This document shows, one piece after another, positions 17,632-26,821 of a DNA stretch of 64,000 nucleotides. The notes under the pieces were generated by a model. The model saw nothing but the letters and a program-made list of their open reading frames with translations, had not been told where the DNA came from and did no database searches. Numbering within the stretch: position 1 is the stretch's first letter; each line of letters opens with the position of its first letter. The stretch is from Flavobacteriaceae bacterium (GTDB lineage: Bacteria > Bacteroidota > Bacteroidia > Flavobacteriales > Flavobacteriaceae): positions 310,001 to 374,000 of the forward strand of contig JANQNQ010000008.1 in assembly GCA_028279515.1 (NCBI GenBank). The letters run 5' to 3'. Made by a program: the position numbers and the translations under genes.

Positions 17632-18183
17632 ATGAAACGATTACGATCCATATTCACCCTTTTATCAATCCCATTGATCATGGCAAGTTTTTCGCAATGC
17701 AGCAGCGCACAACCCCTTCAATTACAGCAAAAAGCACCCACAACCTTTAATGAAAGTGAGGCCTACTACCAAAAATGGGTGGCTGGCGTTAAAGGAGGCG
17801 GCGCAGGGATCAATTTATTCATTCCTGTTACTGCGGAAAGTGAGTTGGTGCTAGACAGTGCTTATTTTAGAGGAAGGGCTCTAAAGCTCGAAAAGAGCGA
17901 AATGGAAGGCAAGGTCGTTTACATCGGAAGATTCCTTACCGACGAGAACAAACAGCCCCATGACATCGTTATGCATGAAGACCCAAAGAAGGAGGTAGGC
18001 AATCAACCTCCGATGATTCCGCATAAAATACCTTTCGAACTTCAAAAGAACGAATGCGTCATCAGTTACTTGGAAGAAGGAAAAACCAAGTATTTCAAGC
18101 TAAACGATGTCAAAGAGAAAACCATGCTTTCCTACCCCATGGCACCACCGCGAAACGATGGTGGAGTCAAGCAAAAACAATAA
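17632..18183 (+). CDS. Secreted or lipoprotein hypothetical
   Basis: 183 residues, family not recognised. The N-terminus is a signal peptide (basic start, hydrophobic to about residue 20) ending in SFSQCSSAQ, so either lipidation at Cys23 or cleavage after the AQ is possible. The rest is soluble, with a GGGAGINLFIPV segment, and ends in a charged tail with DGGVKQKQ. It follows the atpG terminator and ends 53 bases before the flippase gene. A weak -7-like TATCTTTA lies at about 17577. The function cannot be inferred. Confidence 0.7.
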   Translation: MKRLRSIFTLLSIPLIMASFSQCSSAQPLQLQQKAPTTFNESEAYYQKWVAGVKGGGAGINLFIPVTAESELVLDSAYFRGRALKLEKSEMEGKVVYIGRFLTDENKQPHDIVMHEDPKKEVGNQPPMIPHKIPFELQKNECVISYLEEGKTKYFKLNDVKEKTMLSYPMAPPRNDGGVKQKQ

Positions 18184-18236
18184 CGCTTTGTTGGGTGCGT
18201 CGATTTCCCTACTTTTATTGAAAATACGTCCATCAC

Positions 18237-19667
18237 TTGAGTGTATTAAAAAGGTTTCTTCAAGACACGATCATCTACGGATTGGCCACTGTGTTGCCAA
18301 GGCTGATGAATTTTATACTCGTTCCGTTGCACACGGATACCTTAGGAACCGTTAGCTATTCAGAAAACACCACTTTCTATGTCTATGCAGCCTTCTTCAA
18401 CGTACTGCTCACGTATGGCATGGAAACCGCATTTTTTCGATTCTTTAGCACGCACCAAGAAAAGAACAAGGTCTTTTCGACCGCACTGATTAGCTTAACT
18501 ACAACTACGCTTATCTTTTTTGCAGCAGTCTGGTCTTTCAAAGGACAGATTGCCGACCTCGTAGGACTTGATATTATGTATTTTAAATACCTGATCGGGG
18601 TCTTGGTGCTTGACACCCTTGTGGTGGCGCCATTCGCATATCTCAGAGCTTCTAATCGCCCTGTAAAGTTTGCCGCCATCAAGATGGTCAACATCGGTGT
18701 TTACGTAGCGCTTAATTTCTTCTTTCTCTGGGCGATTCCAAAGTTCAAGTGGTCCTTCTCATTTTATGACCCAACGGATCTCGTGCAATATATCTTTGTA
18801 GCCAATCTGGCTGCAAGTGCGGCAACACTTTTGTTACTGCTTCCGTATTTCTTCCGGTCTAAGCTGTCATTTGACACGACGATATTTAAAAAATTGTTAT
18901 CCTATGGCTGGCCCATCATGGCTGCCGGACTGGCCTACGTGGTCAACGAAAACCTCGATAAGCTTTTGCTGAAAGATATGATAGACAAAGACACCATGGG
19001 GGCCTATGCAGGTTGTTATAAATTGGCCGTGTTCATGACCATCTTTATTCAAGCATTTCGATTGGGGGCAGAGCCCTTCTTCTTCAACCATGCCAAAGAG
19101 AAGAATGCCAAGAACACCTATGCTTTGATTCTAAAATATTTTGTGATTGTTGGGTCCTTTGTGCTACTTTTTGTGGTGGCTTACATCCACTTCTTCAAAG
19201 AGTTGTTGGTACGAAACGAAGCCTATTGGCGTGTGTTAGAAATTGTTCCCGTAGTGCTTTTAGCAAACTTGTGTTTAGGCATCTACCATAACTTGGCCAT
19301 TTGGTACAAGCTTACTGATAAGACACGTTATGGTATGTATATTTCAATTTTGGGCGCCATCATAACCATTGTGTTTAATGTGCTCATGATTCCTAAAATA
19401 GGCTTTATGGCTTCGGCCTGGGCGACCTTAGCTGCTTATGGAAGTATGATGCTCATTTCGTATGTTTTAGGTAAGAAACACTACCCCGTTCCTTACGAGA
19501 CGACAAGAGTTCTTGTATACCTTGTACTTGCGACCGTATTGTCGGGCATTTCCTTCTACATCATTAAGGAAAATTACCTTCAAAATACTGCATTACTTTT
19601 AGTATTTTTGGGCGTTGTTTTCTTTGTAGAAAGAAAAGAATTGAAAAGAATAATAGCGAGAAAATAA
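18237..19667 (+). CDS. Polysaccharide flippase (MATE/MOP superfamily, Wzx-like)
   Basis: 476 residues with about 12-14 hydrophobic segments over the full length. The first 30 residues (QDTIIYGLATVLPRLMNFIL) are the conserved opening of flavobacterial oligosaccharide-flippase proteins. It would translocate lipid-linked sugar units across the inner membrane. The start is TTG at 18237: no in-frame ATG or GTG gives a complete first helix. It is followed by dut and a sugar nucleotidyltransferase, consistent with envelope-glycan supply. Substrate unknown. Confidence 0.85.
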   Translation: MSVLKRFLQDTIIYGLATVLPRLMNFILVPLHTDTLGTVSYSENTTFYVYAAFFNVLLTYGMETAFFRFFSTHQEKNKVFSTALISLTTTTLIFFAAVWSFKGQIADLVGLDIMYFKYLIGVLVLDTLVVAPFAYLRASNRPVKFAAIKMVNIGVYVALNFFFLWAIPKFKWSFSFYDPTDLVQYIFVANLAASAATLLLLLPYFFRSKLSFDTTIFKKLLSYGWPIMAAGLAYVVNENLDKLLLKDMIDKDTMGAYAGCYKLAVFMTIFIQAFRLGAEPFFFNHAKEKNAKNTYALILKYFVIVGSFVLLFVVAYIHFFKELLVRNEAYWRVLEIVPVVLLANLCLGIYHNLAIWYKLTDKTRYGMYISILGAIITIVFNVLMIPKIGFMASAWATLAAYGSMMLISYVLGKKHYPVPYETTRVLVYLVLATVLSGISFYIIKENYLQNTALLLVFLGVVFFVERKELKRIIARK

Positions 19668-19764
19668 AGTTCCTGCTTTCACAACAATACCAGTGAATGG
19701 GTTGAACCTTATTTTGAAGTATTAATATGATAGAAATTTTCGCTTGCGCGGAAAGAATAGAGGA

Positions 19765-20199
19765 ATGAAAATAAACATCATCAATCGTTCGCAACATACG
19801 TTGCCACACTATGAGACCGAAGCGTCTGCAGGCATGGACCTCCGTGCGAATCTTACCGAATCCATTACACTTAAACCTTTAGAGCGAACCATTGTGAAGA
19901 CCGGTTTGTTCATCGAGCTTCCGATTGGCTTTGAAGCACAAGTACGCCCACGAAGCGGATTGGCAGCAAAAAAAGGAATAACGGTGCTCAACGCACCAGG
20001 AACTATTGACGCAGACTATCGCGGAGAGATTGGCGTGATTTTGGTCAATCTTTCGAATGAGGATTTCGTGATCGAGAATGGAGAACGTGTTGCACAGCTA
20101 GTGATTGCCAAACACGAACGTGCTCAATGGGTCGAGGTAGAAGAACTATCTGAAACCGCTCGCGGCGCCGGTGGCTTTGGCAGTACAGGCGTCAAATAA
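19765..20199 (+). CDS. dut: dUTP diphosphatase
   Basis: 144 residues, usual length for the trimeric dUTPase. All five motifs are visible: [43 protein letters not shown], and the C-terminal [10 protein letters not shown] arm. It hydrolyses dUTP to dUMP, keeping uracil out of DNA and feeding thymidylate synthesis. I start at ATG 19765 (MKINIINRS), which has a purine-rich AGAGG a few bases before it, rather than at the upstream ATG at 19744. Confidence 0.95.
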   Translation: MKINIINRSQHTLPHYETEASAGMDLRANLTESITLKPLERTIVKTGLFIELPIGFEAQVRPRSGLAAKKGITVLNAPGTIDADYRGEIGVILVNLSNEDFVIENGERVAQLVIAKHERAQWVEVEELSETARGAGGFGSTGVK

Positions 20200-20220
20200 T
20201 TAAACAATTGAAAAATCTAA

Positions 20221-20250
20221 CAATGTACCAATTGCCACATGGTTACATTG
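20221..20250 (+). repeat. Short inverted repeat between dut and the nucleotidyltransferase gene
   Basis: CAATGTACCA and TGGTTACATTG are complementary except for one bulged base and enclose ATTGCCACA. No T tract follows, so it is not a standard terminator. The AT-rich words recur in the spacer (ATTGATAAATTGCTACATT). It may be an interspersed element or an mRNA-stability hairpin. Confidence 0.45.
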
Positions 20251-20270
20251 ATAAATTGCTACATTAAATC

Positions 20271-21281
20271 ATGAAAATAATCGTACCTATGGCAGGTCGT
20301 GGATCACGACTTCGACCACATACCCTTACCGTCCCAAAACCGTTGATCCCTATTGCGGGAAAACCCATTGTTCACCGTTTGGTAGAAGATATCGCTAAAG
20401 TAATTGGAGAACAGATTGACGAAGTTGCCTTTGTCATCGGAGAAGATTTTGGAGAGCAGGTTGAAACAGATCTAAAGGCGATCGCCAACAGCTTAGGAGC
20501 CAAAGGAACGATCTACTATCAAGACAAACCTCTCGGAACTGGGCATGCCATTATGTGTGCTAAAGACTCACTCGAAGGCCCTGCTGTGGTGGCGTACGCC
20601 GACACCTTGTTTAGAGCCGATTTCGAATTAGATCCAAAAGCCGACAGTGTGATTTGGGTAAAACAAGTAGAAGATCCTAGTGCTTACGGAGTAGTGTCTC
20701 TAAATGATGAAGGGCAAATCACCGGACTTGTTGAGAAACCACAAGAATTTGTATCTGACTTGGCCGTTATTGGAATCTATTATTTCAAAGATGTGGCTGT
20801 TTTAAAGGACGAATTACAATACGTATTAGATAACAATATTATTCATGGAGGTGAGTACCAGATCAATGACGGTATCAAAGGCATGATGAAAAAAGGGAAG
20901 GTGTTTGTTCCTGGAAAGATTGATGAATGGATGGACTGCGGAAACAAAAATGTGACCGTTGAAACCAACACGCGAATGCTTGGTTTTTTAAAGAAAGAAG
21001 GAGAAGATCTTGTTTCAGAATCAATTAGTCAAACCGACTCTCAGATTATACAACCCTGCTACATCGGAAAAGGTGTGACCTTAACAAATGCAGTAGTAGG
21101 GCCAAACGTTTCTATCGGAGATGGGTGCACCATTGAAAACGCTTCTGTTAAAAACAGCTTAATACAAACCAATTCCATCGTAAAAAACGCTAACTTAGAC
21201 AATGCGATGATCGGTAATCACGCCAAGTTCGACGGTAGTTTTACGGCCATCAGCATCGGAGATTACTCTGTTTTGGAATGA
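20271..21281 (+). CDS. Sugar-phosphate nucleotidyltransferase with left-handed beta-helix tail
   Basis: 336 residues. The N-terminal pyrophosphorylase domain has MAGRGSRLRPHTLTVPKPLI, the nucleotide-binding signature, then GTGHAIMCAKD and YADTLF. The C-terminal part has hexapeptide-like repeats (IGKGVTLTNAVVGPNVSIGD). It probably activates a hexose-1-phosphate (RmlA or GlmU type) to an NDP-sugar for glycan synthesis; the exact sugar cannot be told. It lies 71 bases after dut and is followed by the TPR, DUF4292 and EnvC genes in one direction, so it may be the first gene of an envelope operon. Confidence 0.88.
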   Translation: MKIIVPMAGRGSRLRPHTLTVPKPLIPIAGKPIVHRLVEDIAKVIGEQIDEVAFVIGEDFGEQVETDLKAIANSLGAKGTIYYQDKPLGTGHAIMCAKDSLEGPAVVAYADTLFRADFELDPKADSVIWVKQVEDPSAYGVVSLNDEGQITGLVEKPQEFVSDLAVIGIYYFKDVAVLKDELQYVLDNNIIHGGEYQINDGIKGMMKKGKVFVPGKIDEWMDCGNKNVTVETNTRMLGFLKKEGEDLVSESISQTDSQIIQPCYIGKGVTLTNAVVGPNVSIGDGCTIENASVKNSLIQTNSIVKNANLDNAMIGNHAKFDGSFTAISIGDYSVLE

Positions 21282-21345
21282 TCTTTGAATAAAATTGGAT
21301 CTAGAACGTTATATAAAGCACGGTGATCGCTCAACCGGTCTTGCT

Positions 21346-22281
21346 ATGAGATGTAAAAAGGGATATATCGTAATGTTGCTCGGGATGCTTTGTCTCTCGA
21401 ATGTTGTCATGGCACAGCAAGAAGAGGAGAGCGCAGAACTTACCCTTGAAGAGTATTCTGATGCATTTCAGGAAAGCTTCTTTGAAGCCCTAAAACAAAA
21501 GGGAATCGAAAACTACGAAAAAGCGATCGACCTGTTTTTAGAGTGCAAGAAGATTGACAAAGAGACGCCTGCACTTGATTTTGAGATAGGCAAGAGTTTC
21601 TTGGCGCTTCGAAAGTATGACCAGGCCGAAGGCTATCTTTTCACCGCTGTACAGAAAAGTCCGGACAACCAATGGTACTTATTTGAACTATATCGCTCGT
21701 ACTTCTTTCAACATAAAAATGACAAGGCATTGCAAACCGTCAAAAAGCTGGTAGCGATTGACGAACAATACAACGAAGAACTCATCAATTTATACGTAAA
21801 CGTAAAGGACTATGATAAGGCCCTGGCACTCATTGATGAGATTGACAACAAAAAGGGAAAATCAACGCAACGAGATAGCCTTCGCCGTAGAATTACTTGG
21901 ATGAAGGCAGATCAAGAGTCAAATGAAGCGGCAAATAAGCAGGTCGAAGTAGTAAAGAAGAAAAACCCGCTTGACCTGATGAGAGAAGAGTTGGAGGCCA
22001 TTGAAGCTGCCGGAGACCATACAGCCCTTTTTCTTAGGGCCGATAAGGCATTAGGACAATATCCGTCGCAACCGTTCTTATACTTGTTCAAAGGGCGGGC
22101 TCTAAACAAGAGCCAACAGTTTCAACGAGCAATCTATGCTCTAGAATCTGGACTGGACTATATCATCGATGACCCCAAGACCGAATCACAGATCTATCTG
22201 GAGCTTAGCAATGCCTACACAGGGCTTAACAATCTCAAGAAGGCCAAAGAGTACCTCAAAAAATCACAAACCATCCAATAA
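21346..22281 (+). CDS. TPR-repeat secreted protein
   Basis: 311 residues. The signal peptide (KKGYIVMLLGMLCLSNVVMAQQ) is cleaved after residue 24 or so; the rest is helical with TPR-like pairs (EKAIDLFLECKKIDKETPAL, DQAEGYLFTAVQKSPDN, QRAIYALESGLDYI). I start at ATG 21346 rather than at the TTG 51 bases upstream, because only then is the signal peptide N-terminal. It is likely periplasmic and acts as a scaffold. It is followed after 29 bases by the DUF4292 lipoprotein. Confidence 0.82.
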   Translation: MRCKKGYIVMLLGMLCLSNVVMAQQEEESAELTLEEYSDAFQESFFEALKQKGIENYEKAIDLFLECKKIDKETPALDFEIGKSFLALRKYDQAEGYLFTAVQKSPDNQWYLFELYRSYFFQHKNDKALQTVKKLVAIDEQYNEELINLYVNVKDYDKALALIDEIDNKKGKSTQRDSLRRRITWMKADQESNEAANKQVEVVKKKNPLDLMREELEAIEAAGDHTALFLRADKALGQYPSQPFLYLFKGRALNKSQQFQRAIYALESGLDYIIDDPKTESQIYLELSNAYTGLNNLKKAKEYLKKSQTIQ

Positions 22282-22310
22282 GCAAGAAAAATATCTTAAA
22301 CACGAATTGA

Positions 22311-23087
22311 ATGCACACAGTTTATAAGAGTTTGTTGTTAACCATGGTCATTTTTTTGGTTTCCTGCGGAAGCAGTAAAAAAGCGGTTGAAGAAGACTTC
22401 GCCGCTATGTCGGCCAATAAGGTGATTAAGAATCATTATAAGCAAACCCTTGCATTCAATACCATTAAAGGAAGGGTTAAAGTTAGATATCAAGACGCTA
22501 AGAACTCTCAGAGCGTCACTGCCAGTCTGCGTATCGAAAAGGACAAAAAGATTTGGATTAGCGTATCAGTTTTGGGAATCCCAATGGCGAAAGCATTAAT
22601 AACTCCGACACAGGTCAGCTATTACGAGAAACTCAACAAGACCTACTTTGATGGAGACTTCAGCTTTCTGAGCAATTTATTAGGTACGGATCTCGATTAT
22701 CAAAAAGTACAGAATATGTTGCTTGGTGAAGCCATTTTTGACCTTCGTGAAGAGCGATTTGATAGCGAAGTGGGTGATGGCGGATACGTGTTGACGCCAC
22801 GCAGAGAGCTTCAGCTATTTGAAAGGTTGTTTATGGTGCATCCTTCAAACTACAAAATGAAACAGCAGCAATTAGTGCAGCCCTCAGAGGATCGAATGTT
22901 GTCGGTAAGCTATGAATCTTATCAAACCGTAGAAGGCAAAGTTCTTCCGAAGGAAATAAAGATAAAAGCAGAAGAACAGGATAGTAAAACCAAAATAGAT
23001 CTTGATTATCGAAGTGTCAAATTCAATGAAAAGCTAAATTTTCCGTTTAAGATACCAAGTGGATACGACGAGATCGTTTTAGAATGA
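22311..23087 (+). CDS. DUF4292 lipoprotein
   Basis: 258 residues. Lipobox FLVSC at about residue 19, followed by GSSKKA. The body is beta-rich (SVTASLRIEKDKKIWISVSV, VSYYEKLNKTYFDGDFSFL), recognised as DUF4292, a family of Bacteroidota periplasmic or outer-membrane lipoproteins with a LolA/LolB-like fold by inference. The last bases overlap the EnvC start by 4 bases (ATGA), so the two are translationally coupled. Confidence 0.82.
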   Translation: MHTVYKSLLLTMVIFLVSCGSSKKAVEEDFAAMSANKVIKNHYKQTLAFNTIKGRVKVRYQDAKNSQSVTASLRIEKDKKIWISVSVLGIPMAKALITPTQVSYYEKLNKTYFDGDFSFLSNLLGTDLDYQKVQNMLLGEAIFDLREERFDSEVGDGGYVLTPRRELQLFERLFMVHPSNYKMKQQQLVQPSEDRMLSVSYESYQTVEGKVLPKEIKIKAEEQDSKTKIDLDYRSVKFNEKLNFPFKIPSGYDEIVLE

Positions 23088-24328
23088 CCCATACCAAACA
23101 CACACATCACTTTTACATAAAGGCCCTTATGGCCCTATTGGCTTGTTTTCTTAGTTTCACCACTCTGGCGCAATCTGCCAAACAGCGACAGCTAGAGGAG
23201 AAGCGCATAAAACTTCAACGAGACATTAGGCAGTTAGAACAACTCTTGTTCAAAAATCAGAGCGAAAAGAAATCAGTGCTTTCTCAAGCCGAAGATCTAG
23301 ATCAAAAGATCAATGTGCGACAAGAATTGATTCGAGTGACCAATCAGCAGGCTAATTTACTCAACCGCGAGATCAACGCAAATCAAAGAAACATTACAAA
23401 ACTTAGAGACGAACTCAAGACCCTTAAAGCGGACTACGCTAAGATGATTTCCAAATCTTACAAGAGTAAGTCACAACAAAGCCGCATCATGTTTCTGTTG
23501 TCTTCAGAGAACTTCTTGCAGGCTTACAAACGATTGCAGTATATGAAACAATATACCAACTATCGTAAGCAGCAGGGAGATGAGATTAAAACGAAGACCA
23601 TCAGTTTGCAGGAGATCAACAAAGAGTTGATCAAGCAAAAAAAAGACAAGGAAAAGCTCATTGCTGAAAACAGGAAAGAACAAAAGGCACTAGAGGTCGA
23701 ACGAAAAACCCAAGAAGCACTCATCGCTTCTTTGCAGAAAAAGGAAAGCAGCTATGCTTCTCAGGTAAAGAGAAAACAGCAAGAGATCGATGAGATCGAC
23801 CGTCAGATTCAGAAGTTGATTCGAGAAGCCATTGCACGATCCAATAAGAAAAAAGGAGTTAAGAAATCTTCGTCTGGAGGCTTTGCCTTAACGCCGGCGG
23901 ATAAGGCATTGGCAGCAAGTTTTAAGGCCAACAAAGGAAAACTTCCTTGGCCATTAGAACGAGGTGTTGTGACCCTTAAATTTGGGAAGCAACGTCATCC
24001 TGTTGTAAAGACGACCACGATTAAGAGCAATGGTGTGCGCATCGCCACCGAAAAGGGAGCCAAGGCGCGCTGTGTCTTTGATGGCGAAGTACTCGGAATT
24101 CAATTAATCAAAGGAAGCAACAAGACAGTTTTCGTGCAACATGGTAACTATGTTACGGTCTACAATAATCTGTCGAAGGTATATGTCAAAGAAGGACAAA
24201 AGGTAAAGACCAATCAAGAATTGGGCGAAGTATTTACCAATAACCGCACAAAGAAGACCATCCTAAAGTTTAGTATTTGGAAGGATAATTCACCACAGAA
24301 CCCTGCCTTTTGGATCTACAAGATGTAA
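23084..24328 (+). CDS. Murein hydrolase activator, EnvC/M23 family
   Basis: 414 residues: signal peptide to about residue 29, long coiled coils (roughly 30-130 and 150-260; KRIKLQRDIRQLEQLLFKN), then a linker and a C-terminal LytM/M23-like domain (residues about 285-414: LPWPLERGVVTLKFGKQRHP). The usual M23 zinc ligands HxxxD are not intact in my reading, so it probably activates amidases, like EnvC, rather than cutting peptidoglycan itself. It is overlapped with the DUF4292 lipoprotein by 4 bases. Confidence 0.85.
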   Translation: MTHTKHTHHFYIKALMALLACFLSFTTLAQSAKQRQLEEKRIKLQRDIRQLEQLLFKNQSEKKSVLSQAEDLDQKINVRQELIRVTNQQANLLNREINANQRNITKLRDELKTLKADYAKMISKSYKSKSQQSRIMFLLSSENFLQAYKRLQYMKQYTNYRKQQGDEIKTKTISLQEINKELIKQKKDKEKLIAENRKEQKALEVERKTQEALIASLQKKESSYASQVKRKQQEIDEIDRQIQKLIREAIARSNKKKGVKKSSSGGFALTPADKALAASFKANKGKLPWPLERGVVTLKFGKQRHPVVKTTTIKSNGVRIATEKGAKARCVFDGEVLGIQLIKGSNKTVFVQHGNYVTVYNNLSKVYVKEGQKVKTNQELGEVFTNNRTKKTILKFSIWKDNSPQNPAFWIYKM

Positions 24329-24405
24329 GCCCAATTATTCCTTATTACAATATCACTTATTACAGTACTTCAGTTCGAAGCGACATGCTTTTGTAGTTTT
24401 ATTAC

Positions 24406-24752
24406 ATGAGTAATATTGAAGCGTTTTCGGAAACGACCATCTCCGAAAAATTTATCACATTCGACAGCACAAAGTTATGCTTGACCGTGATTTGGCCTTG
24501 CTATATGGGGTTGAGACCAGGATGTTGAAGCAAGCTGTTAGAAGAAATCTAAAGAGATATCCTGAAGACTTTATGTTCGAGATGACTAAAGAGGAGTTTA
24601 CGGCTTGGACATCACAATTTGTGACTTCAAGTCGGGGCACAAACAACAAGAATGTGAAGCAGGTCTTCGAATGTTTAGACCAGCTTGTTGAGAGAAAGGA
24701 AGGTCAGAATAAACGCAATAGAATTGGGTATAAAGTGAACCAAAAAATGTGA
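24406..24752 (+). pseudogene. ORF6N-domain gene, frameshifted and internally deleted
   Basis: An ATG at 24406 opens [15 protein letters not shown] in one frame; the ORF6N core ([20 protein letters not shown]) continues in another. A missing base in the A run at 24446-24450 joins the two readings. After [12 protein letters not shown] the central part expected in the family (the Gly/Phe-rich TEQGVAML region) is absent, and the frame resumes with a tail resembling the family C-terminus. ORF6N proteins are DNA-associated and common in phages and mobile regions. It lies at the boundary between the envelope operon and the accessory block. Confidence 0.75.
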
Positions 24753-24918
24753 AACGAACAAATATCTTTCTGCTAAAATTTAACATTTATAGCAAAAAAA
24801 CGAACGCTTATAAAGAATTTGACGCGTTCGTGAGATCGTTCTAGGTTTTTCAAAAAGGAAAATTTACATTCGACTCAAATTTATTTCAAAGTTAAAAAAC
24901 AGCTAATCTTATTTCGAT

Positions 24919-26187
24919 ATGAAAAAGCACCTATTGATTGTACTTTTTGTTCTAGCCGGACTAACACTTAGTGCGCAGACAAATACATTTCCTACAGATG
25001 GAGACGTGGGCATTGGAACAACAACCCCTACAGAAAAACTAGAAGTAACTGGAAACATCAAACTTAACGGTAATATAGGGATTGGCAAAGCTCCACATTC
25101 CGTTTACAAATTGGACGTTGACAACCCGAATGGCACAAATACGTTGATTAGGGTGTATGGTACGTCGATTCCTCGATTGAGCTTGCAGAATGCCAATAGA
25201 CATTATTCAACAAGTGTTCAAGGCTCTAAATGGTTGTTCTATGATGAAACAGGTGGCGCTACGCGCATGGCAATTACAGATGTTGGTAATGTCGGTATCG
25301 GGACAACGGCACCGACCGCAGGACTTACCGTTAAGAACGACGAGGGAATTAATGTTCTTTCGGTTACGAATTCTGGCTTTGATGGAGTTATCAAAATGGC
25401 AGATGGGTTTGTCAATACGACGGCCAGAGATGACATGTTATTTAGTGCCAGTGGAGGCTTCATGTTTAAAATGGATGACAATGCGAATGGTATTAGTGAA
25501 GTACAGGGTTTCAACATATACAACAGAAATGATGAGTCTGTATTTGCAGTAGAAGAAAGCAATGGAAATGTTGGTATTGGCACCACAACACCGGGCTCGA
25601 AACTAACAGTAAACGGTGGTATTTCTAATACTCAAGGTTCAGGAGGAACATTGATTCTTTATGAAGCTGACGCTACACGTGTAAACAGATTAATTATGGG
25701 CGCAGATGTAGATGGCGCGTACTTTAAATCAAAATGGAGCACTGGAGGAACGGATGCTTTTTCTTTCAGAGATTCTGCAGACAATAAAGTAATGACCATT
25801 GAAAATAATGGTAATGTAGGCATCGGCACCACAACCCCTGATTCTAAACTGGCGGTAAACGGAAAGATCCACGCTAAAGAAGTAAAGGTAGATTTAACAG
25901 GGTGGCCAGATTATGTATTCGCCAATGATTACAAACTACCAACACTAGAGGAAGTCAAAAAACACATTCAAGAAAAGGGCCACTTGATCAATATCCCTTC
26001 GGCAGAAGAGGTAGAAGAAAATGGTGTGCAGTTAGGTGAAATGAACGCCAAATTGCTCGAAAAGATAGAAGAGTTAACGCTGTATACTCTTCAACAGGAA
26101 AAGAAATTGCAACAACAAAAAGAGGTCAATGCACAGCTTGAGGCCAGATTAAAAAAATTGGAAGAAGCATTGCTCAACGACAAATAG
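24919..26187 (+). CDS. Secreted GIGT-repeat fibre-like protein, copy 1
   Basis: 422 residues. The signal peptide ends at about residue 20 (LSAQTNTFP). Several copies of the motif GNVGIGTTTPxxKL are spaced by beta-rich stretches, as in Bacteroidota secreted fibre-like proteins. The C-terminal 120 residues include KEVKVDLTGWPDYVFANDYK followed by a coiled coil (EELTLYTLQQEKKLQQQKEV), which could trimerise the fibre. This end is nearly the same as that of the protein at 38924 (78 of 86 residues). No catalytic motif is seen. It opens the accessory block upstream of OmpH. Confidence 0.8.
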   Translation: MKKHLLIVLFVLAGLTLSAQTNTFPTDGDVGIGTTTPTEKLEVTGNIKLNGNIGIGKAPHSVYKLDVDNPNGTNTLIRVYGTSIPRLSLQNANRHYSTSVQGSKWLFYDETGGATRMAITDVGNVGIGTTAPTAGLTVKNDEGINVLSVTNSGFDGVIKMADGFVNTTARDDMLFSASGGFMFKMDDNANGISEVQGFNIYNRNDESVFAVEESNGNVGIGTTTPGSKLTVNGGISNTQGSGGTLILYEADATRVNRLIMGADVDGAYFKSKWSTGGTDAFSFRDSADNKVMTIENNGNVGIGTTTPDSKLAVNGKIHAKEVKVDLTGWPDYVFANDYKLPTLEEVKKHIQEKGHLINIPSAEEVEENGVQLGEMNAKLLEKIEELTLYTLQQEKKLQQQKEVNAQLEARLKKLEEALLNDK

Positions 26188-26211
26188 AAGAACCCCGAAA
26201 TTTTTTGAAGT

Positions 26212-26745
26212 ATGAAGAAGTTAGCACTGCCAATTTCACTATTGGCATTGGCGACCAGTATGTTCACTTTGGTATATCAGATGAACACATCGGATAAGGT
26301 ATATGTAGATGTTAACAAATTATTGGAAGGCTATGAGCGCACCAAAGTAGAGCGTGAAGCCTTTAACGAAAAGGCCAGCACACTCAAAGCCAATGTGGAT
26401 AGTCTTTTGACCAATTGGCAAAAAGAGTTGCAAGATTACGAAAAAGAACGAAGCTCTATGACGCAAAAAGAGTTAGAACTAAAACAAGAGCTATTGGGCA
26501 GTAAACAACAACAGATTAGCAACTATCAGCAAGCAATTCAACGCCAGATCCAAGAAGAAGATCAAAAGGTTACTCAGACTGTGATCAATGACATCAATGA
26601 TTATGTAAAAGAATATGGCAAAAAGAATGGGCATAAGATCATATTTGGAGCCAGTGGTGGAGGAAATATCATGTATGCCGATGAATCTGCTGACCTAACA
26701 CAAAAGGTCTTAGAAGGACTCAATGCTGAATACAAAGGCAATTAA
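26212..26745 (+). CDS. OmpH/Skp family periplasmic protein
   Basis: 177 residues: N-terminal hydrophobic signal, short beta segment (VYVDVNKLLEGYERTK), long coiled coil of E/K/Q residues, then a C-terminal helix with a KIIFGASGGGNIMYAD segment. This is the Skp/OmpH layout, a chaperone for outer-membrane proteins in the periplasm, although it may instead serve an extracellular complex here. Gene starts 24 bases after the fibre-like protein. Confidence 0.85.
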   Translation: MKKLALPISLLALATSMFTLVYQMNTSDKVYVDVNKLLEGYERTKVEREAFNEKASTLKANVDSLLTNWQKELQDYEKERSSMTQKELELKQELLGSKQQQISNYQQAIQRQIQEEDQKVTQTVINDINDYVKEYGKKNGHKIIFGASGGGNIMYADESADLTQKVLEGLNAEYKGN

Positions 26746-26754
26746 AACACAAAA

Positions 26755-26805
26755 ATTAATTCCTTCCCTTGATAAGGGAAGGTGCCCTCAAGGGTGGAAG
26801 GGTTT
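26755..26805 (+). repeat. Modular palindromic element R1
   Basis: Perfect 9-bp hairpin CCTTCCCTT/AAGGGAAGG (26762-26770, 26774-26782), then a weak CCCT/AGGG hairpin, then GGAAGG (26796-26801) able to pair with the outer CCTTCC. Same design as R2 (39832) and R4 (40639). It fills the space between the OmpH gene and the next lipoprotein. Confidence 0.65.
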
Positions 26806-26821
26806 AAAACAACACATTGAA

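Noticed and set aside
20200-20270. Possible tRNA or small RNA between dut and the nucleotidyltransferase gene
   Set aside because: Only one imperfect hairpin; no cloverleaf, no CCA end and no terminator.
24800-24831. ACGAACGC/GCGTTCGT inverted repeat before the first GIGT gene as an operator or terminator
   Set aside because: 8-bp arms with a 16-base loop and no T tract; no link to a regulator, so it is too weak to call.
24919-26187. Phage tail fibre with S74 autocleavage domain
   Set aside because: The GIGT repeats look similar to chaperone-type fibres, but no S74 catalytic Ser/Lys segment is visible and the C-terminus is a different coiled-coil module.
26723-26821. Upstream ATG start for the lipoprotein at 26822
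   Set aside because: It would translate repeat R1 and bury the lipoprotein signal; the TTG at 26822 puts the signal peptide at the N-terminus.
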